A stretch of 13,945 nt of DNA from a bacterium (GTDB lineage Bacteria > Patescibacteriota > Patescibacteriia > Buchananbacterales > UBA6539). The notes beneath the pieces are model-generated. The model was not told the origin of the DNA. It made no database searches and saw nothing but the letters and a program-made list of their open reading frames with translations. Where the stretch lies: the NCBI GenBank assembly GCA_023246815.1, contig JAHFHR010000014.1, positions 1 to 13,945 on the forward strand, written 5' to 3'. Positions 1 to 6,774 of the stretch are shown here, piece by piece. Every line of letters starts with the position of its first letter. The stretch's first letter is position 1. The position numbers and the translations under genes are program-made.

Positions 1-546
1 GTGATGCTGTGGCTGCAGCGCGAAGAAGATGAGTCAAGCGAGTATCGCTTACCAGCCGACCAGCAGGGTAGTTTTACGTTTGTTGCCAGTAAACGGTTGG
101 ATGACGGCGTGTATAAACTGTGGAGCGCGGTGGCCAACGACAAGGGAGCGCAGAGCACTCTTTCTGACAAGGTAACTATCTATGTTCGACCTTCCGTTCT
201 TAGTTCGGCCGCTTCAAAAGCTACCGTGTTTCTTTCGGTGGTGGTACCGCTCGTTTCTTTGGTGGTACTGTTAGTTTTACTGATGTGGTACTTCTGGCAT
301 AAATACCATGTGTTGCGGGGGAAACTTAAAAAAGAAGTGAGAGAAGCCGAGCAGAGTTTGCATCAGTCATTTAATAAGCTTCGGGAGGATATTCGTGAAA
401 AAGTTAAGTTACTGGAAAAAACTCGGTCAAAACGTGAGTTGACTGTAGAAGAAGCTAAAATTGTCCGACAACTACGACGTGATCTAGATGAGGCTGAAAA
501 AGTTGTGCGCAAAGAAATTGGCGATATTGATAAAGTTTTAAAGTAG
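1..546 (+). CDS. C-terminal part of a membrane-anchored surface protein (Ig-like end, TM helix, coiled coil); partial
   Basis: The reading frame is open from the first base, so the 5' end is almost certainly outside the window; the GTG/ATG at bases 1-6 need not be the true start. The first ~65 residues look like the last strands of a secreted beta-sandwich domain (GSFTFV, DGVYKLWSAVANDKGAQS, VTIYV), as found at the end of Ig/cohesin-type surface proteins. A strong membrane helix follows at about residues 72-97. The remaining ~80 residues are highly charged and helical (many K/E/R, LREDIREKVKLLEK), probably a cytoplasmic coiled coil. Topology would be extracellular N-terminus and cytoplasmic C-terminus. 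The TAG stop is also the first three bases of the tandem repeat that follows. Function unknown; the neighbouring gene at 1417 also carries cohesin/Ig-like domains, so the two may belong to one surface assembly (inference). Confidence 0.75.
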   Translation: MMLWLQREEDESSEYRLPADQQGSFTFVASKRLDDGVYKLWSAVANDKGAQSTLSDKVTIYVRPSVLSSAASKATVFLSVVVPLVSLVVLLVLLMWYFWHKYHVLRGKLKKEVREAEQSLHQSFNKLREDIREKVKLLEKTRSKRELTVEEAKIVRQLRRDLDEAEKVVRKEIGDIDKVLK

Positions 547-615
547 TTGAGTAGTTGAGTAGTTGAGTAGTTGAGTAGTTGAGTAGTTGAGTAGTTGAGT
601 AGTTGAGTAGTTGAG
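544..615. repeat. Tandem repeat, 9 perfect copies of TAGTTGAG
   Basis: Nine uninterrupted, identical 8-bp units run from 544 to 615. The first unit supplies the TAG stop codon of the upstream gene. Because the unit is not a multiple of three and holds both TAG and TGA, stops occur in every forward frame. The array sits directly between the stop codon and the terminator hairpin. Confidence 0.97.
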
Positions 616-619
616 GTTT

Positions 620-649
620 AAAAAAAATTGCTGAGAAGCAATTTTTTTT
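620..649. terminator. Bidirectional rho-independent terminator
   Basis: A 13-bp perfect stem (A8-TTGCT at 620-632 with AGCAA-T8 at 637-649) closes a GAGA loop. It gives a T-tract on both strands. It can therefore end transcription of the surface-protein gene on the + strand and of the convergent YhhQ-type gene, whose TAA stop (648-650) overlaps the hairpin. Confidence 0.88.
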
Positions 650-1352
650 ATTTTGTCATGCCCCCCCCCTCAAGCTGTTGGTGAGGTTTAAAGAAGTGGG
701 CGTGATACAAAAAGGGAATGGTGAAAACCCCCACCAGCACTTTAACCCCCCAACCAAGAATCATTGCCGACAGTAATGTTGGAGTCGGGAGAATGCCAAA
801 AAATGCGGTGGTAAAAAAAAGACAGCTATCTATAAACTGACCGCTACTATTTGCTCCAACACTACTGAGCCACAACAGACTTTTTTTATTGATTCGCTCT
901 TTAATTTTTGAGTAGACGAGCACATTAGTGTACGAAGAGACGATATAGGCCAGCAGGCTGGCTACCATAATTCTTGGTGCAAAAGCAAAAAGACTACGTG
1001 CTGATTCATCAAGGAGTGCGCTTTGCGGCAACCCTTGATAGAGTAAGGTTAGTTGAGATAGTATGGTGAAAAAGACTACTAATGTAAATCCGGACCAGAT
1101 TAGCCTGTACGATTTTTTTTTGTCGTAGCGTTCAATGTACAGCTGGGTTGCTAGAAAAACACAGGCATACAGTGGATTGCCGATATTTGTCACAAAACCG
1201 AACAAAGAGATGACTTTTGCCCCTAGCGTGCTAATGAGAACGAGGTTAATAATAACTGTTCCGACCAACCATTCACGGCCCAGGCGATACGCTAAATAGA
1301 CAAAAAGAATATCAATAATCGTGACCGCAAAGAATAGTATTTCGTTACTCAT
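648..1352 (-). CDS. yhhQ: Queuosine-precursor transporter, YhhQ/VUT family
   Basis: A 234-residue integral membrane protein with about six helices. The C-terminal half carries the VUT/YhhQ (DUF165) hallmark: a helix reading APRIMVASLLAYIVSS, then a segment with SGQFIDSCLFFTTAFFG, where Q172 and D175 match the family's conserved SQ..DT..FF..AF pattern. Members import queuosine precursors (preQ0/preQ1 or queuine) for tRNA wobble modification. No queuosine biosynthesis gene lies nearby, which suits salvage. E. coli YhhQ is about 220 residues, so this one is full length. The start ATG (1350-1352) has no SD; a -10 box lies 9 nt upstream. I see no preQ1 riboswitch, and the predicted 5' leader is only a few bases. 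The last codons (EGGGMTK) come from a run of nine C on the + strand. Confidence 0.88.
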   Translation of the reverse strand: MSNEILFFAVTIIDILFVYLAYRLGREWLVGTVIINLVLISTLGAKVISLFGFVTNIGNPLYACVFLATQLYIERYDKKKSYRLIWSGFTLVVFFTILSQLTLLYQGLPQSALLDESARSLFAFAPRIMVASLLAYIVSSYTNVLVYSKIKERINKKSLLWLSSVGANSSGQFIDSCLFFTTAFFGILPTPTLLSAMILGWGVKVLVGVFTIPFLYHAHFFKPHQQLEGGGMTK

Positions 1353-1361
1353 AATGATATC

Positions 1362-1390
1362 ATTGTATCACCATCTTACATTGTGAGCAA
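1362..1390 (-). promoter_or_regulatory. Promoter of the YhhQ-type gene
   Basis: On the minus strand TTGCTC (1385-1390), a 17-nt spacer and TACAAT (1362-1367), preceded by TGA as an extended -10. The predicted start point is about 2-3 nt before the ATG. It overlaps the divergent promoter at 1381-1409. Confidence 0.6.
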
Positions 1391-1409
1391 AGGGAAAACT
1401 TGGTATACT
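1381..1409 (+). promoter_or_regulatory. Promoter of the sensor-like/cohesin gene
   Basis: TTGTGA (1381-1386), 17-nt spacer, TATACT (1404-1409) with TGG extended -10. Transcription would begin at about 1416, next to the GTG at 1417. Its -35 overlaps the -35 of the divergent promoter, so the two probably compete for polymerase. Confidence 0.6.
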
Positions 1410-1416
1410 AGGTTTA

Positions 1417-3486
1417 GTGTTTTCCTTGTGGCCTGCCGCAGGGTGTTCGGTCGGAAAAGTTTTTATTGTTATGTTCCAAATTTTTTTAAAAAAAGTGAGA
1501 AAAACGACTTGGGAAAAAACGTTACTCATTGGTCTTGCGTTAGTGATACTTTTAATCTTTGCGCTGTTGCCAGATAATCTTAACCCTATTCTACTGGTTA
1601 CTAATCATGACCCGCAAGGAAGAAATAAAGTGCTGACAGCGGCGCTTGTCCAAGAAATCAGCCAGGCCTCAAATAAAATCCAAGAAGTTGAATTTTCAGA
1701 CACCTTAGCTCAATTTACACAGGAGCAGAATTTTTTTCACTTAGTAGGGTTGCTCGAGAAAATTAATAGTAAGTACAACTTTGATAAGCTGAGAGTTGTT
1801 AATAGTAATGGACTACTGTTGGCAAGTTTTCCTGATGTTAAAGAGCAAGGTAATAATGTTTATTTAACAACCGAGTGGAAGAACATTTTTTCACAGACTC
1901 ATACTCAAACGTTATTTGGTCGAGGTACTCACTTTCCTCTTGTCTTAGTAACGAGCCAACCTATTATTCAGGATAACAGTTTGGTCGGCACTATTTTGGG
2001 GACATATTTTTTGGATAACGATTACGCCAAGGTTTTCCGAGATACATATTTTGACCAAGATGTTGACATCGTTTTTTATACACGGGATGAAGGTTTGGTC
2101 GGTAGTACTTTTACAGACGCTGATACGGTAAAATTGATGAATGCGTATCTTGGGATTGGTGCCGAGGATTTGCGCCTTGGAAAAGGTCCACTGTTGACAC
2201 ACCAAGGAGTTAAGTTTAGTGATGGCTATCACTATATTCACGATATTGCTCTTGATGACTCAGGTCAATATGGTGTTTTGTTAATTCATCCCTCTAGTCA
2301 TCAATCAAATGTCATTGTCATTACGGCCATCGTCACTTTTTTATTTTTTTTGTTTCAGTTATATGTACACCGCGGTGTTCTAAAACATTCATGGAGCAGC
2401 AGACATTTTTTTTGGTTTATTATTATCACCTTTATTTTTTTCTTTTCTACTTTTATCATCTGGATTTATCAGACTGATAAAGCTTTTCTTGCGCTCAAAC
2501 CATCACCGTATCTTATTTACAACTCAACACTTAAATTTTCTCCTGAAGCAACAGTTTTTGATAAGAAATTTGAACAAAGTATTGCACTGCAGTTGAATAG
2601 CGGTGGTGAATCGATCAACGCCGTTGAAGCCATTGTTCATTTTGACCCGACATCTGTTAGCGTGGTTGAGGTTGATACCACTAGATCTTTTTGCGACCCG
2701 GGAATGTTTTTAGAAAAAAGTATTGATGAACAAGCAGGAGTTGTACGCGTAACTTGTGTCGTGCCCAGCCCTGGATTCAGTGAATCGTCTGGCATCGTTG
2801 CTGAACTTTTGGTTCAGGCAGTTCGCGATGGAGCCTTCACGCTTACCTACGATGGCGAAACAAAAGTGCTTGCTCATGATGGTCTTGGAACCAATGTGCT
2901 GCGACTAGCTGAAAATGGAAGTTACCAAGCGATCACCGATTTTATTACCAACAGCCAAGCTTTTGTTTTTTCTATCACCCATCCAAATCAGGCCCGTTGG
3001 TATCACAATCCAAATATTCACATTGCCTGGCTGGCAAATCCAGGTTTTTCCTACCGCTATGCCGTTGACCAGCTGGCGGACACTGTCACATTGAATAGTA
3101 CGAGTACAACTAATACCTATGATTTTTCTGTTAACAAAAGTGGTACCTACTATTTTCACATTCAACCGCTTAAGGTAGGAAAGCAAGGGGTTATTACTCA
3201 TTACCCCATTCACGTTGACATTGACCCACCTGATAAACCTAAAATTCTAGCGAGTGCTCGTACGGTTAAGAGCGGCGATGTGGTGCGTTTAAACTTTTCC
3301 AGTCACGATTCATTAAGTGGTCTCCAAAAAACATTCTATGTAAAAATTGGCGATAGCTTGTTACTACCGGCTACGGCACCGTTGTTCATCCCTTTGGTTG
3401 AAAAAGGGCCAATAATTATTGTCGTTAGGGCATTTGACCAGGCCGGAAATTTTGGCGATTCTGCCATTAAGATTGAAGTAGAGTAG
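1417..3486 (+). CDS. Composite membrane protein: Cache-like sensor domain, three TM helices, cohesin-like and Ig-like domains
   Basis: 689 residues if the GTG at 1417 is used; the ATG at 1471 (671 residues) is the main alternative. GTG is favoured because it lies 7 nt after a good -10, as at other starts here; neither has an SD. Visible order: TM1 (about 35-52); an extracytoplasmic region of about 240 residues resembling a double Cache/PAS-like sensor (LRVVNSNGLLLASFPD, SLVGTILGTYF, DSGQYGVLLIHP); TM2 (299-317); TM3 (331-352); then an extracellular part with a cohesin-like fold (about 375-495; GGESINAVEAIVHFDP is the typical first strand pair) and two Ig/Fn3-like modules (about 505-600 and 601-689). 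There is no kinase, HAMP, GGDEF or methyl-accepting domain, so the sensor-like part has no visible cytoplasmic output. The Cache call is from fold-like pattern, not a signature motif. Likely role: surface binding or adhesion (inference). Confidence 0.75.
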   Translation: MFSLWPAAGCSVGKVFIVMFQIFLKKVRKTTWEKTLLIGLALVILLIFALLPDNLNPILLVTNHDPQGRNKVLTAALVQEISQASNKIQEVEFSDTLAQFTQEQNFFHLVGLLEKINSKYNFDKLRVVNSNGLLLASFPDVKEQGNNVYLTTEWKNIFSQTHTQTLFGRGTHFPLVLVTSQPIIQDNSLVGTILGTYFLDNDYAKVFRDTYFDQDVDIVFYTRDEGLVGSTFTDADTVKLMNAYLGIGAEDLRLGKGPLLTHQGVKFSDGYHYIHDIALDDSGQYGVLLIHPSSHQSNVIVITAIVTFLFFLFQLYVHRGVLKHSWSSRHFFWFIIITFIFFFSTFIIWIYQTDKAFLALKPSPYLIYNSTLKFSPEATVFDKKFEQSIALQLNSGGESINAVEAIVHFDPTSVSVVEVDTTRSFCDPGMFLEKSIDEQAGVVRVTCVVPSPGFSESSGIVAELLVQAVRDGAFTLTYDGETKVLAHDGLGTNVLRLAENGSYQAITDFITNSQAFVFSITHPNQARWYHNPNIHIAWLANPGFSYRYAVDQLADTVTLNSTSTTNTYDFSVNKSGTYYFHIQPLKVGKQGVITHYPIHVDIDPPDKPKILASARTVKSGDVVRLNFSSHDSLSGLQKTFYVKIGDSLLLPATAPLFIPLVEKGPIIIVVRAFDQAGNFGDSAIKIEVE

Positions 3487-3511
3487 GAGGTAGTAGTATC
3501 GTACGAGGAAT

Positions 3512-4681
3512 TTATTTTGTGTCTTTGATTGCTATGGCCGGTATCAGCATACACATCAGTCCGGCCAGCAAAAAGAGGAAGATGTGTTCCAGCGGTACGA
3601 ATCTTAAAAAGACAAACGCGATAAAAGTGGCGATCAGGTATCCCGCTGGTCCGATGACCCGAAAGCCGTTGATAATACCAATATCTTTGACGTTTACTTT
3701 TTTGAAAAAATAAGTCTCAGTCATCACCTCAAGTAGCGCGGCGCCCACTCTGCTGCCAAAAAGAATAATCGCCCAGGCTAGGAAAGAGTCCGTTCGCACT
3801 AGAAAGAAGAACAGTATCGCGATGATCATGATACCAATACCCAAAATGGAAATTTCTTTTTCTCCAAAAAATCGATCCGCTAGTGTGCCTGCTGGCAACT
3901 GAAAGATAATGAATGGCAATAGCATAATAGTGAATAAAAATCCCAATTCAGTCCAGGAAAAACCAATCTGCTGGTGCAGGTAAATCGGAGCATAGAGTAC
4001 CATAATGGCGTAGAAGTAGTTGAGCCCCAGCCTGAGACAGAAGACGTTGCGTAAATCTTTATTTTTTATCACCGAAAAGAAAGTATCAATGGGGTTGCGA
4101 TCCTGATAGGACACTCTGAGAGAGAGTTGTTTTTTTTGAAATAGTAAAATAAGTATCGTTGGTAAGAGCAGACAACCGGCAATAAGGTAAAAAGTGCCGA
4201 AGTCAAAGCGTTCGGCGATTTGTCCCATTAAAATCGGTGACACCGCCCAGGCGGTATTGATGATCGTCAGAAACGTTGCCCGAATTTTACCAGTCTGACT
4301 GTTGGTGGTGATATTTTCTAGAAAAATATCTAGGTTAATGATCAGTAGGTTGAAACCAATATACTGCAACGTAAAGAAAAGCCCGACAATCAGTGCGCCA
4401 ATCTGCTGCCGCAGCGCAATCATACTCAGACCGGTGATCAGTAGTACACAGATGGTCACCATCAGGTTAGAAAACCGCTTGATCAGTTGGTAGTACCCGA
4501 GCATCACCACCATGGCTAGGGCTGTAGCAATCGTAAAATACAAACCGACCTTATCAACGCCAACAATTTCTTCAAGAAATGATGACTGAATGTAGGTCGG
4601 CAGTGCCATAGCAAGGGCCCAGATGAACCCCAGCAGGTAGATTACCAAAAAATTTTTATGGTTGGCGATTATTTGTTTCAT
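3512..4681 (-). CDS. Major facilitator superfamily (MFS) permease
   Basis: 389 residues with about 12 hydrophobic helices in two halves joined by a charged loop near residue 190 (LRVSYQDRNPID). The loop GTLADRFFGEKE (from residue 265) is a recognisable variant of the MFS motif A (GxxxDRxGR). Substrate cannot be predicted from sequence. It is the last gene of the four-gene metal operon, starting 8 nt after the ZIP stop with no SD, which suggests translational coupling. Its association with VIT1 and ZIP genes hints at efflux of a metal-linked compound or metal chelate, but this is inference only. It ends 25 nt from the convergent gene at 1417-3486, and I see no hairpin terminator between them. 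Confidence 0.88.
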   Translation of the reverse strand: MKQIIANHKNFLVIYLLGFIWALAMALPTYIQSSFLEEIVGVDKVGLYFTIATALAMVVMLGYYQLIKRFSNLMVTICVLLITGLSMIALRQQIGALIVGLFFTLQYIGFNLLIINLDIFLENITTNSQTGKIRATFLTIINTAWAVSPILMGQIAERFDFGTFYLIAGCLLLPTILILLFQKKQLSLRVSYQDRNPIDTFFSVIKNKDLRNVFCLRLGLNYFYAIMVLYAPIYLHQQIGFSWTELGFLFTIMLLPFIIFQLPAGTLADRFFGEKEISILGIGIMIIAILFFFLVRTDSFLAWAIILFGSRVGAALLEVMTETYFFKKVNVKDIGIINGFRVIGPAGYLIATFIAFVFLRFVPLEHIFLFLLAGLMCMLIPAIAIKDTK

Positions 4682-4689
4682 CAGTTTAT

Positions 4690-5478
4690 TTATTCAGCAT
4701 GTGGCAAAATAAATCCCACTGCCAACATCAGCGCCACTCCGATCAGTAACCAGATTGAGTACATCAATACTTTTTTGGCGTCGTTTTCATGATGGAGTTC
4801 AGGAATAAGGTCGGCCGTGGCGAGGTAGATAAAATTACCAGCCGCGAATGCCGCCATCAATGGTATAAATACTGAGAAGCTATTACCAAAGAAGAAAAAT
4901 AGTATCGCTCCAATAACTGCCGTGAGCGCTACACCAACATTATAAATAATCGCGCGAGCTCGAGACAGGCCAGCATAGAGTAAGATGCCAAAGTCGGATA
5001 TTTCCTGGGGAATTTCATGTAAAATGACGGCCGCGGTTACCGTAATACCAGTTTTTATGTCCAGCAGAAACGCACCCGCAATTAAAAATCCATCAACTAG
5101 ATTGTGTAACGCATCACCGCTTAAATTAAGGTAAATCAAGTGCCTTTTACCTTGCTGAGTCGTTACGGACTTTTTTTTATGTGTGTCATGAATGTCCTCT
5201 TGACAGCGGCAATGATGCCAGTGGAGGGCTTTTTCAAAAAGGAAGAAAAATACAATACTGCCGAGCGTTACCCCAAGTATCAGCTGCGGTTCAAATGTGC
5301 TTTCCTCAAGTGCTTCGGGTAGTAGATCTAGAAATGAAACGGTGAGTAGTGCTCCAGCTGCTAGGCTAATGAGGGGTTTTAGGGGTGGTGTTTTTTGATC
5401 TTCTTGGTATACAATCAGTATCCCAACAAGTGAGATGATACCGACAATGGTCGTGGCGATAATAATGGGAATCAGCAT
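4690..5478 (-). CDS. ZIP family divalent metal transporter (LIV-1-like)
   Basis: 262 residues, about eight helices. Two diagnostic ZIP motifs are present: HNLVDG (residues 125-130, TM4) and HEIPQE followed by ISDFG (from residue 154, TM5). Together they form the binuclear metal site of the family. The HN..DG / HEIP.E..DF combination is the LIV-1 type, with Q at the position often held by H. The TM3-TM4 loop is short and rich in metal-liganding residues: H86, H88, H89, C90, C92, H97, H100. Such loops in ZIPs are cytosolic and thought to sense or deliver metal. Expected substrates are Zn, Fe or Mn; direction cannot be told from sequence. The ATG lies 12 nt after the STAS-like stop with no SD. 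Confidence 0.93.
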   Translation of the reverse strand: MLIPIIIATTIVGIISLVGILIVYQEDQKTPPLKPLISLAAGALLTVSFLDLLPEALEESTFEPQLILGVTLGSIVFFFLFEKALHWHHCRCQEDIHDTHKKKSVTTQQGKRHLIYLNLSGDALHNLVDGFLIAGAFLLDIKTGITVTAAVILHEIPQEISDFGILLYAGLSRARAIIYNVGVALTAVIGAILFFFFGNSFSVFIPLMAAFAAGNFIYLATADLIPELHHENDAKKVLMYSIWLLIGVALMLAVGFILPHAE

Positions 5479-5490
5479 AGCTATAAAATA

Positions 5491-5838
5491 TTACAACCAC
5501 TTTTCAGCTTCTGCCACCGTTTCAAAAAATTGCACTTCGCTTTTGTGTGCAAAATTAATTGCCATATTGGCAAAGGCGCGAGGAATAGCGGCAGCATTGA
5601 TAAACGCAATTTTGTTAAGATGGGGATTTTGCATCAGTCCGGCGTAGATTTTGAGCGCTGCAGGCGGTGAGGTGCCAGCTTCAGTCATATCAACCAACAC
5701 GTCAAAGGTTTTATTAGGATGCTGGTCAAGTAGCGCTAGTGTGGCAGCGCGGAACTCCTTGGCCTCTGTTTCGCTTGAATCGCCAATGAAGCGAGCATGT
5801 ATATGGTTATCGTGACCAATCTCAACGGTGTGTTTCAT
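5491..5838 (-). CDS. SpoIIAA/STAS-like small cytoplasmic protein
   Basis: 115 residues, no signal peptide or membrane helix. The pattern of alternating strands and helices, VLVDMTEAGTSPPAALK in the middle and FFETVAEAEKWL at the end, matches the STAS-like fold of SpoIIAA-like proteins. In anti-sigma antagonists the segment after the central strand holds the phosphorylated Ser; here the aligned stretch is AGTSPP, with Ser and Thr available but not the classical DSSG. Start ATG is 5 nt after the VIT1 stop and the ZIP gene starts 12 nt after its stop, so it is co-transcribed between two metal transporters. It may regulate one of them, as STAS domains do for SLC26 carriers (inference). Confidence 0.7.
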   Translation of the reverse strand: MKHTVEIGHDNHIHARFIGDSSETEAKEFRAATLALLDQHPNKTFDVLVDMTEAGTSPPAALKIYAGLMQNPHLNKIAFINAAAIPRAFANMAINFAHKSEVQFFETVAEAEKWL

Positions 5839-5843
5839 GTGTA

Positions 5844-6566
5844 TTATGAAATTATAGCATTAGCAATTTGTCCAACAACATAGCCGATCGCCGCCGCGAC
5901 ACTTCCCAGAATCAGCACTTCCGCTCCGGCGCGGACGACATTACGTTTGGTGAATTTGGTAGTAGCCGCGCCGAGACCAAATAGTCCTATTAATGTAATG
6001 ATAATTGATACCACCAGCGCCTGTGAAATGGGGAGTAGGACGTAGGGCAGTAGAGGAATGCTACCGCCGATCATGTAAAAAATAAACATAAACGCCGCGT
6101 CGGCAAAAGGTTGCTCTGCCTTGTTGGGGATGATACCCAGCTCGCGGTAGGCCATTTCTTTGAGCATCAAGCTTTTATCGTTGGCCGCTGCCGCTGCCAT
6201 CTGGTTGGCGAGCTGGGTCGGCCAACCGTCACTCGTATAGAGTTTAGCCAGCTCTTTTTGTTCGCCTTGTGGGTAGTGTTCAATTTCCATTTCCTCTTCT
6301 TTTAATTTTCGCTCGTCCATTTCGCGCACCGATTTACTGGATAGAAATGAACCAACGCTCATCGCCGTAGATTCTACAAAGATAATAACAAACCCGGCAA
6401 CAATAACCGCGAATTGATTTTGGGTACCGGCCGCAATGCCGGTCAGTGCGCCTAATGTTGAGACCATGCCATCCTCAGCACCAAAAACAATCTCGCGCAA
6501 GCTCTCGGAGATTTTTGATTGTTGGTGGTGAATAAAGTCTGAGCGTTTTGGGGAGTGTTCGTCCAT
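5844..6566 (-). CDS. VIT1/CCC1 family Fe2+/Mn2+ transporter
   Basis: 240 residues. Near the N-terminus REIVFGAEDGMVSTLGALTG carries the family's conserved TM1 Asp (D32). TM2 contains FVESTAMSVGSFLSSKS, with E65 and M69 matching ion-path residues. Between TM2 and TM3 lies a hydrophilic, Glu-rich domain (residues about 78-150: KEEEMEIEHYPQGEQKEL and LMLKEMAYRELG), the cytoplasmic metal-binding domain known from plant VIT1. Three helices follow. Bacterial members export or sequester Fe2+/Mn2+ by proton exchange. First gene of the operon with the STAS-like, ZIP and MFS genes. The ATG has no SD but lies 6 nt after a TATACT box. Confidence 0.93.
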   Translation of the reverse strand: MDEHSPKRSDFIHHQQSKISESLREIVFGAEDGMVSTLGALTGIAAGTQNQFAVIVAGFVIIFVESTAMSVGSFLSSKSVREMDERKLKEEEMEIEHYPQGEQKELAKLYTSDGWPTQLANQMAAAAANDKSLMLKEMAYRELGIIPNKAEQPFADAAFMFIFYMIGGSIPLLPYVLLPISQALVVSIIITLIGLFGLGAATTKFTKRNVVRAGAEVLILGSVAAAIGYVVGQIANAIIS

Positions 6567-6572
6567 GAGTTT

Positions 6573-6581
6573 AGTATACCA
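6573..6581 (-). promoter_or_regulatory. Extended -10 promoter of the metal-transport operon
   Basis: Minus-strand TGG + TATACT, with TATACT at 6573-6578, six bases before the ATG of the VIT1 gene. No convincing -35 at 17 nt. The geometry predicts transcription starting at or next to the A of the ATG. Confidence 0.55.
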
Positions 6582-6623
6582 GAGAATGAGTTTTTTCCGC
6601 TACCATGGTTGTTTTTCTCTCTT

Positions 6624-6733
6624 GTTACTTTTTTAAAAAAAGTAACCAAAAAGCGTGGGGTGACAACTCGCCTTCACGCTCATGATACCTCGTATTTCGC
6701 GCGTTGGGCTCGGTGTCACCCCACACCCCAACG
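6624..6733. repeat. Cluster of inverted repeats in the intergenic region
   Basis: The 208-nt gap 6567-6774 holds three inverted repeats. First, GTTAC-T6-A7-GTAAC (6624-6646), nearly perfect. Second, GTGGGGTGACA (6655-6665) pairing perfectly with TGTCACCCCAC (6714-6724). Third, CGTTGGG (6702-6708) with CCCAACG (6727-6733), interleaved with the second. No credible gene lies here. It resembles a small dispersed palindromic repeat more than a terminator, since no T-tract follows on either strand in the right place. Whether it recurs in the genome cannot be seen here. Confidence 0.6.
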
Positions 6734-6774
6734 ACGTACCGAGGGTACCATTTTTAGTTTAAAACAGCGTTACC

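Noticed and set aside
544..615. Possible CRISPR array
   Set aside because: Units are 8 bp and contiguous with no spacers; it is a simple tandem repeat.
1383..1577. 64-codon + strand frame overlapping the start of the sensor-like gene, with an A7 slip site at 1488-1494 that could join the frames
   Set aside because: Composition is not protein-like, it begins upstream of the predicted transcription start, and a frameshift would only truncate the real protein.
3487..3511. Terminator between the convergent surface and MFS genes
   Set aside because: Only a short TCGTACGA palindrome (3499-3506) is present, with no stable stem or T-tract.
6624..6646. GTTAC-T6-A7-GTAAC hairpin as a terminator for the M23 gene
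   Set aside because: The stem is far (about 130 nt) from the stop and no T-tract follows it on the minus strand.
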